Shown here: in pieces, positions 43,657 to 52,247 of the stretch
Position numbering within the stretch: the stretch's first letter is position 1
Layout of the letters: the number at the start of each line of letters is the position of its first letter
Made by a program: the position numbers and the translations under genes
Notes under the pieces: generated by a model
What the model was told of the DNA's origin: nothing
What the model saw: the letters and a program-made list of their open reading frames with translations, nothing else
The model's database searches: none
Assembly (NCBI GenBank): GCA_020633465.1
Contig: JACKDN010000006.1
Location: forward strand, 186,001 to 250,000
DNA length: 64,000 nt
Source of the DNA: Myxococcales bacterium
GTDB lineage: Bacteria; Myxococcota_A; Bradymonadia; UBA7976; UBA1532
Direction of reading: 5' to 3'

Positions 43657-44451
43657 TCAGCTCGACGCGCTCGTGTAGAAGCGCAGCGCGAAACGGAAGA
43701 AGGCGCGGGCGGCGAGGGCGAGCAGCGCGGCCAGACCCACCGACGCCGCGATCCACGCCCAGCTGCCCCGCCCCACCAGCGTCTCGGCCGGCACCGTCGT
43801 CAGGAAGGCGACCGGCACGATGAACGTGAAGAACATGCGGTGGCCGAAGGGATAGACCGACACCGGGTAGCGCCCCGCCTCGACGAGCGTTCGCAGCACC
43901 TGCGTCACGTTGTAGATCTTCACGAACCAGATGCTGGTGGTCGCGAGCACGAACCACAGGCTGTAGAGCGTCACGACCGCTGCGGCGAGGGGGACGATCG
44001 CCAGCGCCAGGTCGGCGGCGCCGGCGCCGGACTTCAGGGCGGCCCAGAGCGTCAGGCCGACGCCCAGCACCACGTCGGGGAAGCCCCAGGGCGACAGGCC
44101 GCGGGTCGAGAGCCAGAGCTGGGCGCTGACCGGCTTCAGCAGGACGAAGTCGAGGGTGCCCTGCTGCACGTGGCGCACGATCTGGCCCAGGTTGGGCTCG
44201 AGCACGGCGCGGGTGAAGCCCTCGAGGATGGTGAAGACGCCGACGACCACCATCGCCTGGTGCCAGCTCCAGCCCGCGAAGCTGGGGCCGCCGCCGAAGA
44301 CGAGGCTGAGGCCGAAGATCGTCGTCAGCAGGCCGAAGCCGCTGTTCAGCACGGCCAGGACGAAGTCGACGCGGTACTCCATCTCGGCGGCGACCGAGGT
44401 GCTCCAGAACAGGCCGACCAGGCGCAGCAGCGGGGTGCGGTGGCGCCTCAC
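43657..44451 (-). CDS. ABC-2 permease (COG3694 type), second of a pair
   Basis: A 264-residue membrane protein with six predicted helices. Seen are LLRLVGLFWSTSVAAEMEYR at the N-terminus, FGLSLVFGGG, QIVRHVQQGTLDFVLLKPVS (the loop typical of PF06182 permeases) and TQVLRTLVEAGRYPVSVYP. It forms a heterodimeric exporter with the COG4587-type permease encoded just upstream, energised by the COG4586-type ATPase. The start is GTG 44451, overlapping the upstream stop (GTGA). It is the last gene of the eight-gene minus-strand operon. Its 3' end has a diverged copy at 42911-42960, beyond the toxin-antitoxin pair. Confidence 0.85.
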   Translation of the reverse strand: MRRHRTPLLRLVGLFWSTSVAAEMEYRVDFVLAVLNSGFGLLTTIFGLSLVFGGGPSFAGWSWHQAMVVVGVFTILEGFTRAVLEPNLGQIVRHVQQGTLDFVLLKPVSAQLWLSTRGLSPWGFPDVVLGVGLTLWAALKSGAGAADLALAIVPLAAAVVTLYSLWFVLATTSIWFVKIYNVTQVLRTLVEAGRYPVSVYPFGHRMFFTFIVPVAFLTTVPAETLVGRGSWAWIAASVGLAALLALAARAFFRFALRFYTSASS

Positions 44452-45248
44452 GCGCCCATCCCGGAGTATTGGCGCAGGCCGCGCCGCCAGAGGACGCGGT
44501 TCAGCACGACGAAGGCGACGCCCCAGGCCGCCATCACCGCGCAGGCGCGCGGCACGTCGACGGGGAAGGCCGGGTGGTCGAGCGTCGCGGCCACCGGCAC
44601 GTAGACCAGGTAGGGGAAGGGCGTCAGCTCGGCGAAGGTGCGCACCGATTCGGGGTACATGGACAGCGGGGCGAGCATGCCCGAGAACAGCACGTACAGG
44701 TGGAACCACACCGACTGGAGCGATCCGGCGCGCTCGGTCCAGAAGGCCATCATGCTCAGCGTGTACTGGATGGCGAAGCGGACGGCGAAGGCGGCGATGG
44801 TCAAGAGCAGCCCGCTCAGCAGGGCCCACGGGTGCGGCACCCAGCGCGCGTCGGGGTACAACGCGAAGAACAGCGCCACCAGCACCACGACGAAGGGCAG
44901 CCGGGCGAAACGCTCCGCGACGTGCTTCGCCACCTCGTTCCAGACGGGGTCGATGGGCTGGAGCAATCGCTGGGACAGGGCGCCGGTGAGCACCTTCTCC
45001 TGGAACTCCCAGATGACCCACACGACCGTCGCCTGCCGCACCAGGAACAGCACCAGGAAGTAGCGGGCGAAGTCGACCGGCTCGAGGCCCAGCGGCCGCG
45101 TCGCGGCCACCTTCATCCACACGCCCATGAGGATGAGCGGCATGCTGCCGGCGAGCATCCACAGCACCAGCTCGGCGCGGTACTCGAGCATCTCGGCGTA
45201 GCGCACCGAGAGCAGCGCGCGCGCCTGCCGCAGGGCGCGCCCGATCAC
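44448..45248 (-). CDS. ABC-2 permease (COG4587 type)
   Basis: A 266-residue, six-helix permease. It has a cytoplasmic N-terminus MIGRALRQARALLSVRYAEM, EYRAELVLWMLAGSMPLILM, WVIWEFQEKVLTGALSQRLL and QPIDPVWNEVAKHVAERFAR, a block characteristic of COG4587, followed by the last helices and LRQYSGMGA. The start ATG 45248 overlaps the ATPase stop (ATGA). It works with the adjacent permease and ATPase. The cargo of such COG4586-4587-3694 exporters is unknown; several are linked to exopolysaccharide or bacteriocin export. Confidence 0.85.
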   Translation of the reverse strand: MIGRALRQARALLSVRYAEMLEYRAELVLWMLAGSMPLILMGVWMKVAATRPLGLEPVDFARYFLVLFLVRQATVVWVIWEFQEKVLTGALSQRLLQPIDPVWNEVAKHVAERFARLPFVVVLVALFFALYPDARWVPHPWALLSGLLLTIAAFAVRFAIQYTLSMMAFWTERAGSLQSVWFHLYVLFSGMLAPLSMYPESVRTFAELTPFPYLVYVPVAATLDHPAFPVDVPRACAVMAAWGVAFVVLNRVLWRRGLRQYSGMGA

Positions 45249-46255
45249 GCGCGCGCCTCGGGCGCCGGCCCGGCGAAGACGCGGCCGATGATCTCCTCGA
45301 TGGGGGGATCGGTCACCCGCAGGTCGCGCACGGGCAGCGTCTGCATGATCTGCGCGACCGTCCGGGTGAGCGCGCCGTGCGGCACCAGCCAGCGCACGAC
45401 ACAGCCGTCGACGCGCTCGATCTCACCCAGCGCGGCGAGCTGTTCGGCGGGCAGCGGCTGCTCGAGCTCGACCTCGACCTCGCGGTGCGGCGCCACACGC
45501 GCCACCATCGCCGCCAGATCGCCGTCGTAGACCAGCCGCCCGTCGTGCACCAGCAGCACGCGCTCGCACAGCGCGGTGATGTCGGCCATGTAGTGGCTGG
45601 TCAGCAGGATGGTCGCCCCGTAGCGCTCGTTGTAGTCGCGCAGGAACGCCCGCACCGCCGTCTGAGCGTTCACGTCGAGGCCCAGCGTCGGCTCGTCGAG
45701 GAAGACCACCGACGGGCGGTGCAGCAGCGCGGCCAGCAGCTCGGCCTTCATGCGCTGGCCCAGTGACAGCTTGCGCACCGGCTGGGTGAGGATGTCGGTG
45801 ATGCTCAGCATCTCGGCCAGCGCGCCGATGCGCTGCTCGGCCTCGGCCTTGGGCACGTCGTAGACCGCCGCGTTGATGCGCAGCGAGTCGAGCGCGGGCA
45901 GATCCCACACCAGCTGCTGCTTCTGCCCCATCACCAGCGTGATCTGACGCAGGAAGTCGGCGTGGCGGCGGAAGGGCACGAAGCCCGACACCGTGGCCTC
46001 GCCCGTCGTGGGGTGGACGAGGCCGGTCAGCATCTTGAGCGTCGTCGTCTTGCCCGCGCCGTTGGGACCCAGGAAGCCGACCATCTCACCGCGCGCGATG
46101 TCGAACGACACGCCGCGGACGGCCTCGATGATGCGGTGCTTCCGCCGCACGAAGTGGCGCAGCGTGCCGACGACCCCGGGCTGCTTGTCCGCCACGCGGT
46201 AGTGCTTGGCGAGGTCCGCGACGTGGACCACCACCTCGTCGGACGCGGCGCTCAC
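45245..46255 (-). CDS. ABC transporter ATPase (COG4586 type)
   Basis: A 336-residue nucleotide-binding protein. Walker A is GPNGAGKTTTLK (about residue 58), the Q-loop LVMGQKQQLVWDLPA, the signature LSLGQRMKAELL (LSLGQ in place of LSGGQ, usual in this family), Walker B PSVVFLDEPTLGLD, and the H-loop LLTSHYMADI. An N-terminal extension (HVADLAKHYRVADKQPGVVG) and a C-terminal regulatory lobe are typical of COG4586. The start GTG 46255 overlaps the upstream stop (GTGA). It energises the two ABC-2 permeases that follow. Confidence 0.92.
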   Translation of the reverse strand: MSAASDEVVVHVADLAKHYRVADKQPGVVGTLRHFVRRKHRIIEAVRGVSFDIARGEMVGFLGPNGAGKTTTLKMLTGLVHPTTGEATVSGFVPFRRHADFLRQITLVMGQKQQLVWDLPALDSLRINAAVYDVPKAEAEQRIGALAEMLSITDILTQPVRKLSLGQRMKAELLAALLHRPSVVFLDEPTLGLDVNAQTAVRAFLRDYNERYGATILLTSHYMADITALCERVLLVHDGRLVYDGDLAAMVARVAPHREVEVELEQPLPAEQLAALGEIERVDGCVVRWLVPHGALTRTVAQIMQTLPVRDLRVTDPPIEEIIGRVFAGPAPEARA

Positions 46256-47895
46256 CGGCCGCGGCCCTCGAGGTACTCGAGGTAGCGCAGGATGCCCGCG
46301 CCGGCGTGCTGGGCCAGGTCGATGCGCACGGCCATGTCGACCGCCGAGCCGGGGAAGCCGCCGCGCATCGCGCCGGGATCGTACAGCAGGTGGGCCGGGC
46401 CGGGCATGAACTGGTAGCCGATGAGGAAGCCGGCCGCCGCGCGGATCTGGCCCTCGATGGGCGCCAGCGTCGCCGCGTCGAGCCCAGCGGCGCGCGCGGC
46501 CACCAGCGTCGCCCCCGCCGACTCGGTGCGGCTGCCGGTGTCCGACACGCGGGTCAGGTGCAGCGGGTGCAGGTTGTAGCCGCCGTGCTCGCGCTGCATC
46601 AGGCGCGAGAACCACTGATAGCGCACGCAGAAGTCGAGGGCGTCGGGGTTGGGCGCGTGGGCCCACAGCACCTGCAGCGCCTGGCAGGTCCAGTGTTCGT
46701 TGCCGAAGAAGTAGCGGCTGCCGAAGAAGTCCCAGCGCGGGCCGACCGCGTAGGCCAGCGCCTTCTTCGCCGCCTCGAGGTCGGCCGGGTTCTTCGTCAC
46801 CTCGTAGGCCAGCACCAGCGCCAGCGTCGTCTCGCCCGTGTAGTACTGCGTCTGGCGGTCGATGGCCCGGCCCGCCTTGCGATCGTAGTAGTGCATGAAC
46901 TCGCCGTCCTCGCGCTGCATGCTGCGCAGGAAGGCGGTCAGCGGCGGGATCGCTTCGGCCCACTTGGCGTCCAGGCCGTGGCGCACGAGCTGGGCGTAGG
47001 TGACCACCGCCATCGCCGTCGAGCCGAGGTCGACGCGATCGCCCCAGCCGACGCAGGGGTGGCCGCCGCAGCGCGCGGTGCCGCGCTGGTAGATGAAGCG
47101 GGCGGCGTTGATCGCGGCGTTCTTCAGATCGGCCTCGCCGGTCAGCGCCGCGGCCTCGGCCAGGAACGAGGCCGTGCCGCCGTGCCGCGGGAAGCTGTAG
47201 CCGCGGCGCTTCTCGCCGGTGATGCCGTCGATCCAGTAGTGGAAGCCCCCGTCCGGGCGCTGCTGCCGGGCCAGGTAGCGGCCGGCCTCGACGACGGCGC
47301 GGCGCATGCGTTGGGGGGTGAGCTCGGCGTCGGGCACCGGGACGCCGTGCGCGGCGCGTCGGTCGCCCTCGCCCCGGCGCGCGACGAAGCGGCGGAAGGT
47401 GGCGTCGCGGCGCAGCGTCGCGACGTCGACCTCCAGGTCGGCGGCCAGGGCAGCCATGGCGCGCTCGATGGGGCCGACACCCAGCGCGACGTTGGCCTCG
47501 CCGAAGGGGCTGTGGCCGGTGGCGGCGCCGACGGCGAGCAGATCGTCGGGCGTGAGCCAGGCGGCGCGGTCGCCGAGGCGGGCGACCAGACCGTCGCGGC
47601 CGGGCACCAAGGACATCGCGAGCGCCAGGTCGGCGAAGGCCAGCACCGGCCCCTCGGCCACGACGACGTCGACGGCGTGGGTGCAGCCGCGCGGGCAGTC
47701 CAGGGCAGGCGCGGGCTCGCCGGGCGCGACCACCACGCGCCCCGTCCGCTTCCCCTTCAGCCAGGTGGTGTGCAGCGTCGGCCCGACGGCGTCGTCGCCC
47801 GGCTCGAGGCGCAGCCAGAAGAACAGCGCGGCGCAGGCGATCGCCAGCGCCACGCCGTACGCCAGCAGCAGGCGCCAGAGGAGGCGGGGCGCCAC
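46252..47895 (-). CDS. Membrane-anchored alpha/alpha-toroid protein of unknown function
   Basis: A 547-residue protein. One N-terminal membrane helix (LLWRLLLAYGVALAIACAAL) is followed by an exported region. The C-terminal 350 residues are repeated helical hairpins (GRYLARQQRPDGGFHYWID, ASFLAEAAALTGEADLKNA, TYAQLVRHGLDAKWAEAIP, YYTGETTLALVLAYEVTKNP) like the six-hairpin toroid of terpene cyclases, prenyltransferases and some glycan-active or LanC-type enzymes. HGGYNLHPLHLTR and EFMHYYDRKAGR are candidate active-site segments. It has GTG 47895 and a 4-base overlap with the ABC ATPase gene, so it is probably coupled to the exporter. A role in modifying or holding the cargo is inferred. Confidence 0.6.
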   Translation of the reverse strand: MAPRLLWRLLLAYGVALAIACAALFFWLRLEPGDDAVGPTLHTTWLKGKRTGRVVVAPGEPAPALDCPRGCTHAVDVVVAEGPVLAFADLALAMSLVPGRDGLVARLGDRAAWLTPDDLLAVGAATGHSPFGEANVALGVGPIERAMAALAADLEVDVATLRRDATFRRFVARRGEGDRRAAHGVPVPDAELTPQRMRRAVVEAGRYLARQQRPDGGFHYWIDGITGEKRRGYSFPRHGGTASFLAEAAALTGEADLKNAAINAARFIYQRGTARCGGHPCVGWGDRVDLGSTAMAVVTYAQLVRHGLDAKWAEAIPPLTAFLRSMQREDGEFMHYYDRKAGRAIDRQTQYYTGETTLALVLAYEVTKNPADLEAAKKALAYAVGPRWDFFGSRYFFGNEHWTCQALQVLWAHAPNPDALDFCVRYQWFSRLMQREHGGYNLHPLHLTRVSDTGSRTESAGATLVAARAAGLDAATLAPIEGQIRAAAGFLIGYQFMPGPAHLLYDPGAMRGGFPGSAVDMAVRIDLAQHAGAGILRYLEYLEGRGR

Positions 47896-47896
47896 G

Positions 47897-48307
47897 TCAG
47901 CTCGCGGCGCGGCGGTGCAGCCAGCCGAGCTGCAGGGCCGGGAACAGCACCAGCCAGGTGCCCACCGGGATGATCAGCAGCAGGTACAGCATCGACGCGC
48001 CGCGGCCGAGCACGCCGTGCACGCCGTTGAGGAAGGCGGCGGCCAGGCTGACCGCGGTGAGCGCGGCCAGGCCGATGACGAGCAGGACCGCCGAGGCGGC
48101 GACGGCCAGGCGCCGAGTGGCCGGCGAGGGCCGCAGGCAGCCGACCGTCGCGGCGATCAGCAGCGCCGCGCCCAGCCCGGCCGGCACGTCCACCGCCCAC
48201 CAGCGCAGCGGCAGGACGAAGAAGACGCCGAAGACGACCACGAGGGCCAGCGCGACGTTGCCCGCGGCGAAGCCCCAGGCGACGGGATCGGGTCGGGAGA
48301 CGCTCAT
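47897..48307 (-). CDS. Small four-helix membrane protein
   Basis: A 136-residue integral membrane protein with about four hydrophobic helices (WGFAAGNVALALVVVFGVFF, VPAGLGAALLIAATVGCL, LAVAASAVLLVIGLAALTAV and MLYLLLIIPVGTWLVLFPAL). No known family is recognised. The start ATG 48307 overlaps the stop of the HTTM gene (ATGA), and the next gene starts one base after its stop, so it is part of the operon. It may be a subunit of the HTTM/SdpB-like membrane assembly. Confidence 0.65.
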   Translation of the reverse strand: MSVSRPDPVAWGFAAGNVALALVVVFGVFFVLPLRWWAVDVPAGLGAALLIAATVGCLRPSPATRRLAVAASAVLLVIGLAALTAVSLAAAFLNGVHGVLGRGASMLYLLLIIPVGTWLVLFPALQLGWLHRRAAS

Positions 48308-49176
48308 GCGTCCGCATCCTGCGGCGTCGGCGCCGCGGCGTCCAGGGGGCCGTGCCCCAGCAGCGCGTCGATGCCGCGGTGGGTGGCGTCGGCGGGCAGG
48401 AAGGCGGCCAGCAGCGCGTACATCGTGGCCGAGAAGGTGGCGACGGGCAGGAAGAAGTAGAGGACGCCGTGGAAGACGACCACCGTGGGGATCAGCCAAG
48501 GCAGCCACCGGGCGCGCCACAGCGCGACGGCCAGGAAATACTCGAGCACCACCGTCGCGACGGCGCCCGCGGTGCACAGCGCGGCGAAGCCGGGCAGCGT
48601 CGGCCAGTCCGAGCCGGTGTACTGCGCCATCAGGATGGCCTGCAGGCGGTCGCCGCTCAGCCAGGCGACGGTGGTCTTGTCGATGGCGCCCCACAGATAC
48701 ACGGCGCTCATCTGCAGGGCGATCAGACGCACGCCCCACTGCGGGCCGCGCTCGGGCGGCGGCGGCCGGCCCGCGGCGCGCGCGCGCTGGACGGCGCGCC
48801 AGCGATCGAGCGACAGCGAGCCCCCGCAGGGCGTCAGCGCCAGCAGCAGCACCGCGATCATCAGCAGCGAGACGTGGTGGTGCAGCAGCGCGTACTGCCG
48901 CTGCCCGACGCCCAGGTACAGCACGATGGCGGCGATGCTCAGGCCGGTCCACAGCGTCGTCAGGCGGCTGCGCCATCCCACCAGCATCAGCGTCGACGCC
49001 ACCAGCACCGACGCGCCGAGAGCACTCCACGTCCAGGGGTGATCGCGATGGAAGGCCGCGAAGTCGAAGGCGAATCGGCTCCACACCACCAGCGCCAGGC
49101 CGATGCGTAGCAAAGCCGCCGGGCGCGTCGAGCCTTCTTCGGACACCACCGCGTACAGCCGATCGGTCAGCGACAC
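48304..49176 (-). CDS. HTTM-domain (SdpB / vitamin-K-carboxylase-like) membrane protein
   Basis: A 290-residue polytopic membrane protein with the HTTM fold. Features seen are RIGLALVVWSRFAFDF, GLSIAAIVLYLGVGQRQYALLH, HHHVSLLMIAVLLLALTPCG and QMSAVYLWGAIDKTTVAWL, then further helices (HGVLYFFLPVATFSATMYALL). HTTM proteins include the gamma-carboxylase membrane part and B. subtilis SdpB, which is needed to mature the SdpC antimicrobial peptide. The gene immediately upstream (10-base overlap) encodes a small one-helix protein placed like SdpA. The start is GTG 49176. A peptide-maturation role is an inference. Confidence 0.75.
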   Translation of the reverse strand: MSLTDRLYAVVSEEGSTRPAALLRIGLALVVWSRFAFDFAAFHRDHPWTWSALGASVLVASTLMLVGWRSRLTTLWTGLSIAAIVLYLGVGQRQYALLHHHVSLLMIAVLLLALTPCGGSLSLDRWRAVQRARAAGRPPPPERGPQWGVRLIALQMSAVYLWGAIDKTTVAWLSGDRLQAILMAQYTGSDWPTLPGFAALCTAGAVATVVLEYFLAVALWRARWLPWLIPTVVVFHGVLYFFLPVATFSATMYALLAAFLPADATHRGIDALLGHGPLDAAAPTPQDADA

Positions 49177-49586
49177 AGCGTCGCCTCCCCCGCCGCGGCG
49201 TCGACCCAGCCGTCGGCGGTCGCGCAGCGCACGTCGGCCCGCACGTCGACGTCACCGCCCAGTCGGCGGCACATCTTCGCCCCGATCACCTTCGCCGCGC
49301 GCAGATCGCGCACCTTCCACAGGTCGGCGGGGGCGCGGTCGCGGGGGTAGCCGAGCGATTCGAAGCGATCGAGGGGCTGGCGGCCACCGTCCGCGGTCGG
49401 CGTCCAGTAGTCCACCGCGCAGAAGTCCGTGGCCTTGCGGCTGAACATCTTCCAGCCGAGGTAGCGATGGCTGCCGGTGGCGAGGAAGTGGCCGTAGACC
49501 GGGCCGACGAGGATGACCGTCGCGAGGACCGCGAAGGCGACGGCGCGGACGCGCAGGCGGGCGGGCGTGGGGGTCGGGGTGGACAT
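49167..49586 (-). CDS. SdpA-like small membrane protein
   Basis: A 139-residue protein with one N-terminal helix (VAFAVLATVILVGPVYGHFL) and a soluble domain (YLGWKMFSRKATDFCAVDYW, LDRFESLGYPRDRAPADLW, a pair of Cys near CRRLGG and RCATADGW). Size, topology and position directly upstream of an HTTM/SdpB-like gene match SdpA, the cytosol-facing partner of SdpB. Sequence identity to SdpA cannot be judged here. The start is ATG 49586, 13 bases after the DUF4139 gene, with which it is probably co-transcribed. Confidence 0.55.
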   Translation of the reverse strand: MSTPTPTPARLRVRAVAFAVLATVILVGPVYGHFLATGSHRYLGWKMFSRKATDFCAVDYWTPTADGGRQPLDRFESLGYPRDRAPADLWKVRDLRAAKVIGAKMCRRLGGDVDVRADVRCATADGWVDAAAGEATLCR

Positions 49587-49599
49587 GGGCGGCCGCAGC

Positions 49600-51705
49600 C
49601 TACCCCTCGGCGGCCTCGCTCGGAAGACGGTTCGCGACGGCCGGGCGGCCGATGGTCAGCTCGGCGATGGCGTCCTGGAAGCGGATGCGCGCCAGCATCA
49701 GCTTCTCCTGCTGGTCGACGATCTCGACGGTGGTGGCCTGCAGGCGGTCGGCAAGCTCGGCCAGCTTCTTCTCGAGGTGCCCCTTCAGGCGGTCGCCGGC
49801 GCGGGCGTGGGCCAGGCTGTGGATCTGGCCGGTCAGCTCGTCGCTGCGCGCGCGCAGCTGGCCCGACTGGGCGTGCAGGGCGTCGATGCGCTCGCGGGCC
49901 TCGGCCATGGTGTCGTGCAGGCGCAGCACGTCCTCGGCGGCGCGGGCGAAGGCGGCGTCGCCCGGCTTGTCGGCGACGTGGGCGCGCAGCAGGTCGACGC
50001 CGGCGGGCGTGCGCAGGTCGACGGTGCGAGTCAGCGGCGTCGAGGCCTCGAGCGCGACGGTGCGGGTCTCGCCGGCGGGCACGTCGACCGCGAACAGGTG
50101 CACCTCGCCCTGCTTCTCGAACACGTCCGGCGAACGCTCCAGCTTCCAGCCGTCGGCCACGCGGTGGCGCAGGAACACGCGCTGGGCGGCGTGGCTGCGG
50201 TTGGTCACGTTCAGCTCGGTCCGCTCGACGCGGCGCACCTCGGCGGTCAGCTCGCCGCGCTCGACCCGCTCGATGCGGGCGATGCGATCCTGCGTCGCGA
50301 CGGCGCGCTCGATGACCACCTGGCGGTCGAGCGCGAAGGGCACCAGCGCGGTCGACTCCGGCGGGATGCTCTCGGTCAGGCCCTCGCCGATGAAGCGCGC
50401 GTCGCCGTAGACGGTGACCGGGCCGGCCTCGAGCGTCGACTTCGTCGGGTTGCGGAAGCGCACGGCCTTGAAGGCGTAGCGGGCGTCGCCGCGCTCGGCG
50501 TCCGGGGCGTAGAGGTAGACCACCGCGCCCTCGGCCGGCGCGTCGAGCACCGCCACCATCGCGCTGGTGCCGCGCGGGATGGTCATGGGGGTGTCCGACT
50601 CGAAGTGGCTCTCGCCGACGGGCGTGTCGGGGCCGGCGGGGGCGTCGGCCACCTCGGCGCGCGCCACGCGCACCTCGACGCCGGCGTTCTTCCCGGCCAC
50701 CAGGCCGCGCGGCTGGATCTGCACGCGGTCCGGCGCGACGCCCAGCTCGATCAGGCGGTTGCGCACGCGGTTCGCGCGCTCGGCGGCGCGGTGCGCCGGC
50801 TCACCGGGGCCGGCGAAGCCGTCGATCGTCACCTGGTCCTTGCGGCCGCGCAGGTGGTTCGCCAGCGCCTGCAGCCGGGCGTCGGGCACCGACGGCGCCG
50901 CCGAGGCGTCGGTCCCGCCCCGCGTCATCGGCAGACCACCCGCCGTCGACTTGCGCGCCGCCCGCGGTCCGAGGTCGTCGAGCGTCGCGACCGTCGCTTC
51001 GGCGACCCGCTCCTCGTCCTCGGCCTTGTCGGTGGGCGCCAGCTCGGCGTCGCCCAACGCGAGCACCATGCGATCCTTCTGCTCGGTCGCGCCCGACGGA
51101 TGGACGGCGCCGCCCGGCGGCGGGGCCTGCGCGAACACCTGCTGGCCGCCCAGCAGATCGCGGTGCACGTACACCACCGAGCGCAGGTCGTAGCGGAACG
51201 ACAGCGCCGAGCTGGCGCCCACGCCCACGCGCACCTGCGTCCAGTCCTCGCCCGAGGTGTTGTCGACGATGGCCCAGCCCTGCACCGCCACCTTCTCGTC
51301 CTCGACCAGCACGCGATAGCTCGGCTTCCACGCCGGCGCGTCAGTGATGTAGGTCAGCACCAGCTCGCCGTGCGTGCCGGGCGGCAGCGTCACCTTCATG
51401 TCGACGTCGCTGCCATGGCTGGCGCCCTGCGTCGGGTAACCGACGGGCACCGTCTTGCCGGTCTCGGCGTCGGTGACGGTGAGCGACTTGAGGAAGTCGT
51501 CGACCTTGTCCTGCGGGACGGTGAGCGTCAGCTGATCGTCCACGGCGCGGGCGCGCCGCTCGTAGTAGGCGATGCCGTTGCGATAGACGACCACGCGCCC
51601 GAGGGCGAAGTCGTCGGTCTGGACGAAGCTGTCGTGGGCGCCGCAGCCAGCGAGCATCGCGGGCGCAGCGAGGGCGAGGGCGAGGAGCGTTCGGAGCGTC
51701 TTCAC
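49600..51705 (-). CDS. DUF4139 lipoprotein with an OmpA-like insert
   Basis: A 701-residue lipoprotein (signal MKTLRTLLALALAAPAMLAGC, lipidated Cys21). It has the DUF4139-type mucoidy-inhibitor architecture: N-terminal beta domain GRVVVYRNGIAYYERRA, then TYITDAPAWKPSYRVLVEDE and GWAIVDNTSGEDWTQVRVGV. A segment ARLQALANHLRGRKDQVTID ... ANRVRNRLIELG resembles an OmpA/MotB peptidoglycan-binding motif. The C-terminal coiled coil (LHDTMAEARERIDALHAQSG and LAELADRLQATTVEIVDQQE) is long. The start is ATG 51705. It is the first gene of the minus-strand operon that continues into the SdpA/HTTM/ABC genes. An envelope scaffolding role is plausible but unproven. Confidence 0.8.
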   Translation of the reverse strand: MKTLRTLLALALAAPAMLAGCGAHDSFVQTDDFALGRVVVYRNGIAYYERRARAVDDQLTLTVPQDKVDDFLKSLTVTDAETGKTVPVGYPTQGASHGSDVDMKVTLPPGTHGELVLTYITDAPAWKPSYRVLVEDEKVAVQGWAIVDNTSGEDWTQVRVGVGASSALSFRYDLRSVVYVHRDLLGGQQVFAQAPPPGGAVHPSGATEQKDRMVLALGDAELAPTDKAEDEERVAEATVATLDDLGPRAARKSTAGGLPMTRGGTDASAAPSVPDARLQALANHLRGRKDQVTIDGFAGPGEPAHRAAERANRVRNRLIELGVAPDRVQIQPRGLVAGKNAGVEVRVARAEVADAPAGPDTPVGESHFESDTPMTIPRGTSAMVAVLDAPAEGAVVYLYAPDAERGDARYAFKAVRFRNPTKSTLEAGPVTVYGDARFIGEGLTESIPPESTALVPFALDRQVVIERAVATQDRIARIERVERGELTAEVRRVERTELNVTNRSHAAQRVFLRHRVADGWKLERSPDVFEKQGEVHLFAVDVPAGETRTVALEASTPLTRTVDLRTPAGVDLLRAHVADKPGDAAFARAAEDVLRLHDTMAEARERIDALHAQSGQLRARSDELTGQIHSLAHARAGDRLKGHLEKKLAELADRLQATTVEIVDQQEKLMLARIRFQDAIAELTIGRPAVANRLPSEAAEG

Positions 51706-51778
51706 GGTGGATTCCTCTGGCGGGTGCGGTTGCTGGCACCTGTCTACGAGCGACGCGCCGGGAGGATCTGTCGCCGAG

Positions 51779-51807
51779 GTGAAAACGTGCGCGGGCGCCG
51801 CTACCCT
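51779..51807 (+). promoter_or_regulatory. Predicted sigma-70-type promoter, probably leaderless, for arfB
   Basis: GTGAAA (51779-51784), 17 bases, TACCCT (51802-51807), then 8 bases to ATG 51816. Spacing and distance to the start match the YceI promoter at 1746-1774. No Shine-Dalgarno sequence lies between. Confidence 0.45.
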
Positions 51808-51815
51808 GCCCCGCC

Positions 51816-52247
51816 ATGGACGACGACCTGCCCATCAACGATCGCATCACGCTGCCCGGCTACGAGCTGTGGTTCACCGCCAGCCGCGCCAGCGGCCCGG
51901 GCGGCCAGCACGTGAACACGTCGAGCACGCGGGTGACGCTGCACTGGAGCGTCGACAACAGCGGGGTGCTGACGACGGCGCAGAAGGGGCGGGTGCGGGC
52001 CAAGCTGGCCAACCGCATCAACAGCGAGGGCGTGCTGCAGGTGTCGAGCGAGGCGGGGCGCAGCCAGCACGACAACAAGGAGGCCGCGCGGGCGCGCCTG
52101 GCGGAGCTCGTGGCCGAGGCGCTGGTGGTGCAGAAGCGGCGGCTGCGCACGCGCCCGACGCTGGGCTCGCAGCGGCGGCGCGTCGAGGCGAAGAAGCAGC
52201 GCGGCGAGGTGAAAAAGATGCGGAAGAAGCCCCGGCCGCCCGAGTGA
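51816..52247 (+). CDS. arfB: Alternative ribosome-rescue factor ArfB (peptidyl-tRNA hydrolase)
   Basis: A 143-residue RF-1-type hydrolase that frees ribosomes stalled on mRNAs lacking a stop codon. The catalytic GGQ is in RASGPGGQHVNTSSTRV (Gly29, Gly30, Gln31), preceded by the family start. The basic tail (SQRRRVEAKKQRGEVKKMRKK) binds the empty mRNA channel as in ArfB/YaeJ. There is no stop-codon recognition domain, which excludes RF1/RF2. It is divergent from the DUF4139 operon. The presence of ArfB fits the many nonstop transcripts a rescue system must handle, but no tmRNA gene is visible in the window. Confidence 0.92.
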   Translation: MDDDLPINDRITLPGYELWFTASRASGPGGQHVNTSSTRVTLHWSVDNSGVLTTAQKGRVRAKLANRINSEGVLQVSSEAGRSQHDNKEAARARLAELVAEALVVQKRRLRTRPTLGSQRRRVEAKKQRGEVKKMRKKPRPPE

